The notes beneath the pieces are model-generated. The model worked only from the letters and a program-made list of their open reading frames with translations. It searched no databases and was not told the DNA's origin. Positions 7,517 through 12,968 of a stretch of 13,145 bases of DNA are shown in pieces. The stretch is from positions 1 through 13,145 of the forward strand of contig CAKZQX010000385.1 in the NCBI GenBank assembly GCA_937141995.1. The letters are read 5' to 3'. The stretch comes from an uncultured Chloroflexaceae bacterium. GTDB taxonomy: Bacteria > Chloroflexota > Chloroflexia > Chloroflexales > Chloroflexaceae. How positions within the stretch are numbered: the stretch's first letter is position 1; every line of letters begins with the position of its first letter. The translations under genes and the position numbers were made by a program.

Positions 7517-7521
7517 CCGGA

Positions 7522-8409
7522 TTACCCCTGTGGAAGGATGGGTATCTGCGCACAGAATTGACCCACAACCGGCCCTAATGCGCGGCCGACTTCTTCCGGG
7601 ACAAAATGACCGGCATCCGGGAAGGTGACAACTTCGGCATGCGGAAAGGCTTCCTGCCAGCGCGCCAGGGCATCCGGCTTAAATGCCGGGTCGCGCATGC
7701 CCCATAGGAACAACATTGGCTGCTCTCGAAGTTGTTGTCGCTGCTGCCACAACTCGGCATACCAGGCGCTGGAGCCGAGCAACTCACGCGCCAGCACCCA
7801 GGTTGATTGGCGCTCCGGCGCACGCGGAAACACGCGGGTGTAGTGCTGGTGAATATGCCGGGTGAGCTTCGATTTGTCGCCCCAGAAAGAGCGGATCAAC
7901 ACGCGGGGCGAGAAATTCAGGCGCATGTACAAAAACTTCCCGATGGGACCGCTCACAAACTGGCCCATCCGCCGGATCGTCGGATCGTCCTGCAAGCTCC
8001 ACATCCAGGTGTTACACAGCACCACCCCGCTCACGTTCTCCGGTTGCTCAATGGCGTAGGAGAGGCCAATCGGCCCGCCGAAGTCATGTACCATCAGGAG
8101 GATATCTTTGAGTTCCAGCCGTTCGATCAGGGTGCGCAGGTTTCGGGCATGATCGGCGGGGCGGTAGCTCCAGTCGGCGGGCTTGTCGGACAGGCCAAAC
8201 CCGATATGGTCGGGGGCGATACAGCGATATGTTCCCGCCAGCTCCTTGATCAGATGGCGGTAGAGCAAGGACCAGGTCGGCGTGCCATGCACCATCACAA
8301 TTGGGCGACCCTGCCCTTCGTCCACATAGTGCATGCGGCCACCGTCCACATTTAGAAATTGGGAAGAGAAAGGATATTCCTGGCGGTCAAGCCAGTCTGG
8401 GATTTGCAT
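7522..8409 (-). CDS. Alpha/beta hydrolase, haloalkane dehalogenase / epoxide hydrolase-like
   Basis: The protein has 295 residues from ATG 8409, preferred over ATG 8421 because GAGGA lies 5 bases upstream of it (plus 8415-8419) while 8421 has no ribosome site. Features of the family: oxyanion motif HGTPTW (41-46), nucleophile elbow VHDFGG with Asp109, a helical cap (~130-220), likely acid Asp240 in LWGMRDPAF, and catalytic His268 in AGHFVPEE. An Asp nucleophile indicates an ester-enzyme mechanism, as in haloalkane dehalogenases and epoxide hydrolases. The residue after the nucleophile is Phe, whereas haloalkane dehalogenases normally have a halide-binding Trp (HDW), so dehalogenase activity is uncertain. 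Cytoplasmic. It follows tetR on the same strand after 51 bases, so it is probably the main target of that repressor. Confidence 0.9.
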   Translation of the reverse strand: MQIPDWLDRQEYPFSSQFLNVDGGRMHYVDEGQGRPIVMVHGTPTWSLLYRHLIKELAGTYRCIAPDHIGFGLSDKPADWSYRPADHARNLRTLIERLELKDILLMVHDFGGPIGLSYAIEQPENVSGVVLCNTWMWSLQDDPTIRRMGQFVSGPIGKFLYMRLNFSPRVLIRSFWGDKSKLTRHIHQHYTRVFPRAPERQSTWVLARELLGSSAWYAELWQQRQQLREQPMLFLWGMRDPAFKPDALARWQEAFPHAEVVTFPDAGHFVPEEVGRALGPVVGQFCAQIPILPQG

Positions 8410-8460
8410 CACGATCCTCATTTCTATCTGGTGTGTCGGGAGCGGCAGATGCTCCCGGCG

Positions 8461-9048
8461 TTACGTATGGGTACTACAAAACGTCGCAATCACTTCGGAA
8501 ATCACCGCCTCAAGCGGATAGCCGGCCGGGTCCAGCGTGTATTGCTGTGCCACGCCGTCGATCAGGGCAAAGAGCAGTGCGGCCTGGATTGCCGGATTAT
8601 CGGCACGCAGGTTGCGGAAGTGCGCCTCAAAGGTCTGGCGAATCGCCTCGGCTCCGGCCTGGATCTCTTCGGCCAGCCCGGCAACAACGGTGGGTTGCAT
8701 ACGCACCCCGTAGAAAAGCTGCCAGTAGCGCATATTCTGCTGCACCAGCGCAAAACTTGTGCGGATAATCTGCTCCAGCCGCTGCCGGGGTTTGGCGGTT
8801 TCCTCCGCACTGGCGAAAGCCTGCTGCACATCTTCCATGCCCCGCAGAAAGAGCGCGCGCAGCAGTTCTTCCTTGCCGGCAAAGTAGTTATACATTAAGC
8901 CTTGAGAAATCCCGGCTTCCTGGGCAATCATTCTTACCGAGGTGCGTTCGTAGCCGAAGCGTGCAAACAGAACCAGCGCGCTCTCCAGGATTTCAGTGCG
9001 GCGCTCTTCGCGGAGCGTCTGGTTTTGTTGGGCCGTCCGTGGTGACAT
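8461..9048 (-). CDS. TetR-family transcriptional repressor
   Basis: This 195-residue protein has the N-terminal TetR DNA-binding domain at ~15-65: ILESALVLFARFGYERTSVRMIAQEAGISQGLMYNYFAGKEELL, with the helix-turn-helix at about 36-55 and the family's Y-x-Y-F and K59 signature. The rest is the variable ligand-binding and dimer domain (AEEIQAGAEAIRQTFEAHF...LLFALIDGVAQQYTLDP), a common AcrR-like C-terminus. ATG at 9048 has GAAAGG five bases upstream, overlapping the stop of a 25-codon leader frame. It is followed by the alpha/beta hydrolase on the same strand, and a TetR-type operator lies at 9377-9394. Autorepression plus control of the hydrolase is the natural inference; the inducer is unknown. 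Confidence 0.93.
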   Translation of the reverse strand: MSPRTAQQNQTLREERRTEILESALVLFARFGYERTSVRMIAQEAGISQGLMYNYFAGKEELLRALFLRGMEDVQQAFASAEETAKPRQRLEQIIRTSFALVQQNMRYWQLFYGVRMQPTVVAGLAEEIQAGAEAIRQTFEAHFRNLRADNPAIQAALLFALIDGVAQQYTLDPAGYPLEAVISEVIATFCSTHT

Positions 9049-9057
9049 GGCAGCCTT

Positions 9058-9135
9058 TCAGTTACACGACTTACGTGGTTCTCCCAATTCCGGCCTGGTG
9101 CCGGCCCCAAACGCCAGATTCGCCTGCGGCAGCAT
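9058..9135 (-). CDS. Putative 25-residue leader peptide upstream of tetR
   Basis: The minus-strand frame reads MLPQANLAFGAGTRPELGEP and five more residues (RKSCN), then TGA at 9058-9060. Its ATG at 9135 has a near-ideal ribosome binding site, AAAAGGAG with a 4-base spacer (plus 9140-9147), better than that of tetR itself. The stop lies 9 bases before the tetR ATG, and the TGA overlaps the tetR ribosome site (TGAAAGG), an arrangement suited to translational coupling. It is too short for composition to prove coding. The position directly after a long hairpin suggests a regulatory leader rather than a structural protein. Confidence 0.45.
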   Translation of the reverse strand: MLPQANLAFGAGTRPELGEPRKSCN

Positions 9136-9280
9136 GGTACTCCTTTTCTTCTTTTTTCAAAAAAATTCACAACGTGAATTTTTTTGAAAAAAGATCGGGT
9201 TTCTTTCACCCTACCGGCGGCTGAAATACCTTTCAGGTCAGGGACCGCGTAACTCGTGTCAATTACATGACGTACGTGGT
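9061..9280. repeat. Two imperfect 19-base direct repeats, 201 bases apart
   Basis: Copy one at 9061-9079 (GTTACACGACTTACGTGGT) and copy two at 9262-9280 (ATTACATGACGTACGTGGT) match at 16 of 19 positions. The core TTACGTGGT also appears in reverse orientation near 10239-10247. They may be remnants of a dispersed repeat or paired protein-binding sites. Confidence 0.45.
9151..9193. repeat. Perfect 20-bp inverted repeat with 3-base spacer
   Basis: The left arm 9151-9170 (CTTTTTTCAAAAAAATTCAC) is exactly complementary to 9174-9193, separated by AAC. It lies between the operator/promoter and the tetR leader frame. On the minus strand it is followed after five bases by the leader's ribosome binding site, so in the mRNA it would form a long hairpin right beside that site. 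As DNA, the core TTCAC-N3-GTGAA also looks like a dimeric regulator site. Confidence 0.85.
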
Positions 9281-9365
9281 GGCCGTTTGGACCCCGAATA
9301 ACCCGGCATGAGCGAAAAACATGAAACGACCCGTGCTGATATGCGTTATGCGAGCGTGTTAGTTT

Positions 9366-9395
9366 AGTATAATTATTGAATGATCGTTCATTCAA
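9366..9395. promoter_or_regulatory. TetR-type operator within divergent promoter elements
   Basis: TGAATGATCGTTCATTCA (9377-9394) is an 18-base near-perfect palindrome of the TGAATGA..TCATTCA type used by many TetR/AcrR repressors. On the minus strand it fills the spacer of TTGAAT (plus 9390-9395), 18 bases, TATACT (plus 9366-9371), a plausible tetR promoter. On the plus strand it follows a -10 TATAAT (9368-9373) and would cover the start point, though the plus -35 (GTTATG) is poor. Bound repressor should block both directions. Confidence 0.75.
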
Positions 9396-9430
9396 AAATA
9401 ACACATGTGCTGTTCGTTGTCAAGGGTTCA

Positions 9431-9439
9431 TGCTATACT
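9431..9439 (+). promoter_or_regulatory. Extended -10 promoter candidate for the nuclease-like gene
   Basis: TGCTATACT is an extended -10 (TG-N-TATACT), with no good -35 at 17 bases. Start of transcription would be near 9446, giving a ~100-base leader before the ATG at 9545 and lying 37 bases beyond the TetR operator. Confidence 0.4.
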
Positions 9440-9450
9440 ACCTGGTGTCA

Positions 9451-9502
9451 GAAGCGAATGCTTCCCAATGCCTGCCCGGCAGGACCAGATCGGCGGGCAG
9501 GC
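9451..9502 (+). other. Two consecutive hairpins in the leader of the nuclease-like gene
   Basis: The first is GAAGC-GAAT-GCTTC (9451-9464), a small tetraloop hairpin. The second is a perfect 9-bp GC-rich stem, GCCTGCCCG (9470-9478) with CGGGCAGGC (9494-9502), 15-base loop. No T-run follows, so this is leader structure rather than a terminator. No known riboswitch class is recognised. Confidence 0.5.
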
Positions 9503-9544
9503 TATTTCATCGTCGCCAGATCAATTCAACACCGGGAGGTAGCC

Positions 9545-10177
9545 ATGTCCATCGATCTAACCTATCAGCGTCGCTACAACTGCGACCAGTGCCCAACACG
9601 TTGCGACGGTCGTTCAAAGAGCGCCTATATTTTTGCGGATGATCTTCAGCTTGCCCACCAGACTGAGGACTGGCTGCTGGCCCACCTGACAACACTGCTG
9701 CCCTGGCAGGGACAGAAAACCCCGGCAACTGCCCACGGCCTGCCCGATCTGGAATTGCGCTATGGCGACCGGGTGTGTGCGCGGATCGAGGTAAAAGCGC
9801 AGGGGCGCGCGTTTATGGCGGTAAAGCGGCTGCTCCCCCACGCCGCGTTACGCCCCTACGAAACCGTCGCCCTGAATCTGAGCGATCTGGAGCGGTACAT
9901 GACGTTGTATGAACAGGAGCAAATTCCCCTGTTTATCATCTGGTGTGTGCGGCGTCCCTGTCTGGGGGCGGGATGCTGGGGACAGACGATCACGGCATTG
10001 CGCACGATTTATCAGCAGGAGGGCGAGCGGCGGCGCTACCGGCGGCGTTCAACCGCCAGTGACTATGTAGATGGTCAGCACAAAGGCGTGACGGTCAACT
10101 ACCACTTCAGCCTGCGCGAACTGCTGCCGCTGGAAGAACTGGAGCAGCAGTTCGCGCAGTTGGTATGTGTGAAATGA
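9545..10177 (+). CDS. Predicted PD-(D/E)XK nuclease-like protein with two Cys triads
   Basis: The protein has 210 residues from ATG 9545, chosen because GGGAGG (9534-9539) lies 5 bases upstream; the frame is open farther upstream but without a ribosome site. The core reads GLPDLELRYGDRVCARIEVKAQG: Pro67-Asp68, 13 residues, then Glu82-Val-Lys84, the PD...ExK metal-binding signature of restriction-endonuclease-fold nucleases. A helix and the strand IPLFIIWCV follow as expected for that fold. Cysteines cluster at the N-terminus (C13-x2-C16-x3-C20) and after the core (C134-x4-C139-x4-C144), suggesting a zinc or iron-sulfur site, loosely reminiscent of Cas4/AddB-type nucleases. The C-terminal part has a basic patch (GERRRYRRRST). 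No neighbouring CRISPR or restriction genes are seen. It is divergent from tetR and may share its operator. I know no named family. Confidence 0.75.
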   Translation: MSIDLTYQRRYNCDQCPTRCDGRSKSAYIFADDLQLAHQTEDWLLAHLTTLLPWQGQKTPATAHGLPDLELRYGDRVCARIEVKAQGRAFMAVKRLLPHAALRPYETVALNLSDLERYMTLYEQEQIPLFIIWCVRRPCLGAGCWGQTITALRTIYQQEGERRRYRRRSTASDYVDGQHKGVTVNYHFSLRELLPLEELEQQFAQLVCVK

Positions 10178-10259
10178 ACCGGGTTATGCGGTTACGCGGT
10201 TGGCAACCCTGATCGTTTTCGGGAGGGCGGAGTAGACCGTACCACGTAACGCGTCTTTC

Positions 10260-10673
10260 CTATGTCCGCGCCAGCGTAATGACCGCCGGGACGCGATTGA
10301 ACATCCAGAAGCCGAAGGGCAGCCCGATAATCACCGTGCAGAGCGCCCATGCCACGGTCAACCAGAGCGCGCTAAACCACCAGCCAACCAGGACGAAGTA
10401 GAGTGCCCGCACAAGGAAGGAGCGCTGCGGAACATTCTGGCGAGTTGCTGTGCCGCCGGCTGTAATCACCAGATCGTTGCGTTGTGGCTGGAGCGTTGTC
10501 ACCTGCGGCAGCCGGTTGAGCATCCAGAGCCCCGGCGGTAGCCCGATGATGGTGACACATAACACCCAGGCAACCGTTGCCCAGACCCCGCTCAACCAGA
10601 TACCAACGACAATAAAGTAGACTGCGCGCAGAAGAATATTGGGACCGCGATCCTGCACAACGATGGTAGACAT
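10260..10673 (-). CDS. YccF-family membrane protein with two YccF modules
   Basis: This 137-residue protein contains two copies of the YccF (DUF307) module. Each starts with an aliphatic/Trp-rich helix and ends with a conserved 'IIGLPxGxWMxNRxPxVxTL' loop: IIGLPPGLWMLNRLPQVTTL (42-61) and IIGLPFGFWMFNRVPAVITL (115-134). The modules are joined by a polar linker (62-83). The family is an integral inner-membrane protein of unknown function. ATG at 10673 has AGGAGG (plus 10682-10687) 8 bases upstream. It follows the LipM-like gene by 87 bases on the same strand and converges with the nuclease-like gene, whose stop is 82 bases away. No clear terminator lies between the two. Confidence 0.9.
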   Translation of the reverse strand: MSTIVVQDRGPNILLRAVYFIVVGIWLSGVWATVAWVLCVTIIGLPPGLWMLNRLPQVTTLQPQRNDLVITAGGTATRQNVPQRSFLVRALYFVLVGWWFSALWLTVAWALCTVIIGLPFGFWMFNRVPAVITLART

Positions 10674-10760
10674 TGCAGTTGCCTCCTGTGTGATATAACC
10701 ATGCCATTTTGCTGTCGGTATGACGTAAGCGGATCGGCAATAGTTGCAGTTGTGCCGGCG

Positions 10761-11603
10761 CTACGGCGTAATCGGCACATAACGTGCCTGGGCCCGCTCC
10801 CGCGCGGCCAATTCATCCACGCTCCAGGATGCGCGTTCCAGGGTAACTCCCTCAAGTTCATACAGGGCGCGCGCAAAGGCTGCCATAATCGTAGGCGGAT
10901 CGGGTGGGGCGGGCAGCAACTCCTCCAGGTCGGCAACTCGCGCCGTTAACTGTTCCGTGAGGAGTGCCTGCGCAGCGGCCGGTAGCGCCAGCAACTGCGC
11001 CAGATCGCCGGGCGACCAGGAGAGGTAAATGCCGGCCTGGAGCAGCGCACCATACCGGCGGCGTATCTGCGAGAGCCCGACCAGCTTGCGCGCCCCAACC
11101 AGCACTTCGTAGGGCGAACGTCCGCCAAAGCAGGCCAGCCGCGTCGTCTGATCCAGCGCCTGCAGATCGGCCCGCGCCTCTAGGATGGGAATGTGCCGCG
11201 CCGGCAGACCGAGCAATCCCAGCGTTGCCACCCAGACCGCACCGAGCCAGCGGTAGGACTCAGTGACATCGCTCAAGTGGAGGCGATGCGCGCGCGGCAG
11301 GGCAATATCGAGCATCAGGAAGCCGGGCGCAAGCAGTACGGCCGTACCACCGCTTGAACGGCGATGCAGCGTTACTCCCGCCTGCGTACAGGCGGCCGGA
11401 TCCGCCGCATCCGGCCGCTGACCCGTTCCCAACACCAGCGCCGGCGCATTGGCGGTATACCAGCGCATCACAGGGCGTTGTTGCGTGTCCAATCCGGCCA
11501 GCAGTGCCTCGGCGGAGGCCAGTTGAACAGTTGCCGGAGCCGTGCTAAAGGGCAGACAGCGCCAGGCTACCGCAGACGCTGCTGTTTCGTGGGGAAGCGC
11601 CAT
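10761..11603 (-). CDS. Lipoate-protein ligase A / octanoyltransferase LipM-family protein
   Basis: The 280-residue protein belongs to the biotin/lipoate A/B ligase fold. Visible motifs are the lipoate-pocket HRRSSGGTAVLL (80-91), the downstream LACFGGRSPYEVLVGARKLVGLSQIRRR (156-183), and GALLQAGIYL (185-194). Lys173 in GARKLVG aligns with the acyl-contacting Lys of LplA, and Cys158 in ACF sits where LipM octanoyltransferases have their active-site Cys (ACFxxPSxYE). It therefore transfers an octanoyl or lipoyl group to lipoyl-domain proteins such as E2 subunits or GcvH. LipM-type transfer is the likelier reading because of the Cys, but ligase activity is possible. ATG at 11603 has only a weak ribosome site (GGTGG). 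It is divergent from the secreted protein at 11715, sharing a 111-base promoter region. Confidence 0.85.
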   Translation of the reverse strand: MALPHETAASAVAWRCLPFSTAPATVQLASAEALLAGLDTQQRPVMRWYTANAPALVLGTGQRPDAADPAACTQAGVTLHRRSSGGTAVLLAPGFLMLDIALPRAHRLHLSDVTESYRWLGAVWVATLGLLGLPARHIPILEARADLQALDQTTRLACFGGRSPYEVLVGARKLVGLSQIRRRYGALLQAGIYLSWSPGDLAQLLALPAAAQALLTEQLTARVADLEELLPAPPDPPTIMAAFARALYELEGVTLERASWSVDELAARERAQARYVPITP

Positions 11604-11646
11604 GGATCAACCACCAGTACTAGTGTTAAAGTGCCGGATCATCCTA

Positions 11647-11675
11647 TTTAAACCCCGGATTAACCATGCTAGAGT
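11647..11675 (+). promoter_or_regulatory. Promoter candidate for the secreted caspase-like gene
   Basis: TTTAAA (11647-11652), a 17-base spacer, then TAGAGT (11670-11675) preceded by TG (extended -10), fit a sigma-70-type promoter. Transcription would start near 11682, about 33 bases before the ATG at 11715. Confidence 0.4.
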
Positions 11676-11714
11676 AGACATAAGCAATAAATGTTCCCTT
11701 CAAAGGAGCGAGCA

Positions 11715-12968
11715 ATGAAGCACCTGGGTGTAACCGTCTTACTCGGTGTACTATTACTTCTTGGTATGGACAGCATTAGCGCAGTTCCTGCATATACGAA
11801 CGGCACTACTCCTGTTGCGGCCAACGCAACGCCCCAAACGCCGGAAACGCCACCACGCCACCACGAACCCGTCTCGGAAACCGACGCACACATGCGTAGC
11901 GCAACCCCCACCGAACTGGAACTACCGCCACTCAAAGCCGTGTTGCTGGTCGGGCCAATTGACGAGGACGATGGCCCATGGACTACACAGGAAAAGCAAA
12001 ACATGGACCTGGCAGCGGCAGAACTGCAGGCCAACGGCGTCACGGTTCACAAATTCTACACCCCCAACAACGACTGGGAAGAGATTACCAGCGCTGCTCA
12101 GGGCGCACACTTTCTGCTGTATCGCGGGCGTGGCGTCTATTGGGATGCTACGGCGACCCCGCCGGTCGGGGGCTTTGCCCTCAAGGACCGCTTTATCTCC
12201 AATGATGATCTGCGCCTGGATCTGCAGCTTGCGCCCAACGCAATTGTGATGCTGTATGGCTGTTTTACCGCCGGGACATCCAGCAGCGATAGCAGCCCGA
12301 TCAGTAGTGCCGAAGCGCAGCGCCGGGTTACGCAATACTCTGATCCCTTTTTTGACATTGGCGCGGCCGGCTATTACGCAAGCTGGTATGGCGATGCCTT
12401 TCAGAAACTGGTGCGCCTGCTCTTCCAGGGCCAGACGCTGCAAGAAACCTACGAGATCTTTTACGACTTTAACCCCGAAACTGTCGAACGTTATACTCAC
12501 CCCGACCATTCCGGCATGGCGCTCTGGTTGGATAAGGAGGACCAGGCCGAGCAGACGCAGTACAGCTATGCCTTTGCGGGCCTGCCGGACAGCACCCTCG
12601 CCGACCTGTTCCAGCCGGCGATGATGGAGTTATCCCCGCAGACAATCACCTACCTGGCGGAATCATCTTTCCCGGCACGCTCGGTGCCCCTCAGCGTCAC
12701 CAGTAGCGGGGAGACCGCATTCACCTGGCATGTCGATGCTACCTCAACCAATGCCGCCTGGCTTGACATCGAACCGCTCGACGGCACCAGTGGCGAACCG
12801 CTGACGCTGATGATGACGCCAACTGGCATGAGTCCGGGCACCTATCATGCCGATATCCAGATTATCGCCGATGATCCCAACATCGAGAACAGTAACCAGA
12901 CCATCACCGTGACCCTGCGCGTGGTCGAGCGCGTATCGACCCTGTTCCTGCCGCTGTTGCAGCGCTAA
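11715..12968 (+). CDS. Secreted caspase-like (pseudo-peptidase?) protein with Ig-like C-terminal domain
   Basis: The protein has 417 residues from ATG 11715, chosen because AAAGGAG lies 6 bases upstream; an ATG at 11691 in the same frame has no ribosome site. Residues 1-23 are a Sec signal peptide (hydrophobic run to MDSISA, likely cut after Ala23), followed by a Pro/Thr-rich linker to ~70. Residues 73-300 have a Rossmann/caspase-like pattern: strand KAVLLVGP, helix EKQNMDLAAAELQANG, strand HFLLYRGRGVYW, strand NAIVMLYGCFTAG. In caspase-like folds the third strand ends in GHG and the fourth in a catalytic Cys; here Cys183 is present but the His position is Arg139 (RGRG). Residues ~303-405 look like an Ig/BACON-type beta domain (LSVTSSGETAFTWHV...WLDIEP...PGTYHADIQI). 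The end, FLPLLQR, is a Chloroflexota-style tail. Function unknown. Confidence 0.8.
   Translation: MKHLGVTVLLGVLLLLGMDSISAVPAYTNGTTPVAANATPQTPETPPRHHEPVSETDAHMRSATPTELELPPLKAVLLVGPIDEDDGPWTTQEKQNMDLAAAELQANGVTVHKFYTPNNDWEEITSAAQGAHFLLYRGRGVYWDATATPPVGGFALKDRFISNDDLRLDLQLAPNAIVMLYGCFTAGTSSSDSSPISSAEAQRRVTQYSDPFFDIGAAGYYASWYGDAFQKLVRLLFQGQTLQETYEIFYDFNPETVERYTHPDHSGMALWLDKEDQAEQTQYSYAFAGLPDSTLADLFQPAMMELSPQTITYLAESSFPARSVPLSVTSSGETAFTWHVDATSTNAAWLDIEPLDGTSGEPLTLMMTPTGMSPGTYHADIQIIADDPNIENSNQTITVTLRVVERVSTLFLPLLQR

Larger units (their letters stand above)
7220..7521. other. 302-base intergenic region between the hydrolase and the 115-residue protein
   Basis: No gene is apparent. It holds a 30-bp palindrome (7487-7516), a possible minus-strand -10 TATAAT (7240-7245) with a small palindrome behind it, and another self-complementary CATTATAATG near 7449-7458. 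There is also a short plus-strand hairpin followed by TTTTT (TCCGG 7328-7332 / CCGGA 7337-7341, T-run 7344-7348) that has no plus-strand gene before it. Confidence 0.6.
9049..9544. promoter_or_regulatory. Divergent regulatory region between tetR and the nuclease-like gene
   Basis: These ~500 bases contain no long gene. From the tetR side they hold a leader frame (9058-9135), a 43-base perfect hairpin (9151-9193), a small hairpin CTGAAA/TTTCAG (9221-9236), an imperfect direct repeat (9061-9079 and 9262-9280), an operator inside divergent promoter elements (9366-9395), an extended -10 for the plus strand (9431-9439) and two leader hairpins (9451-9502). A 19-codon minus-strand frame from 9320 has no ribosome site and is not called. 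Confidence 0.7.

Noticed and set aside
8441..8459. GGGAGC/GCTCCC hairpin between tetR and the hydrolase as an attenuator
   Set aside because: The 6-bp stem has no T-run after it and lies in a normal intra-operon gap; no evidence for regulation.
8934..9404. 156-codon open frame on the minus strand across the tetR start and the regulatory region
   Set aside because: It overlaps the tetR N-terminus in another frame, runs through the palindrome and operator, and has no ribosome site. Composition is not protein-like.
9380..9544. Upstream extension of the nuclease-like gene to an ATG at 9380
   Set aside because: That start lies inside the TetR operator, has no ribosome site, and the extension crosses the leader hairpins. 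ATG 9545 has GGGAGG at ideal distance.
10178..10259. Terminator between the convergent nuclease-like and YccF genes
   Set aside because: Only a short GGGTT/AACCC pairing and a TTTT several bases later are visible; too weak to call.
11746..12509. Open frames on both strands overlapping the secreted protein gene
   Set aside because: The frame at 11715-12968 has a ribosome site, a signal peptide and domain structure; the overlapping ones are Arg/Thr- or Trp-rich shadows.
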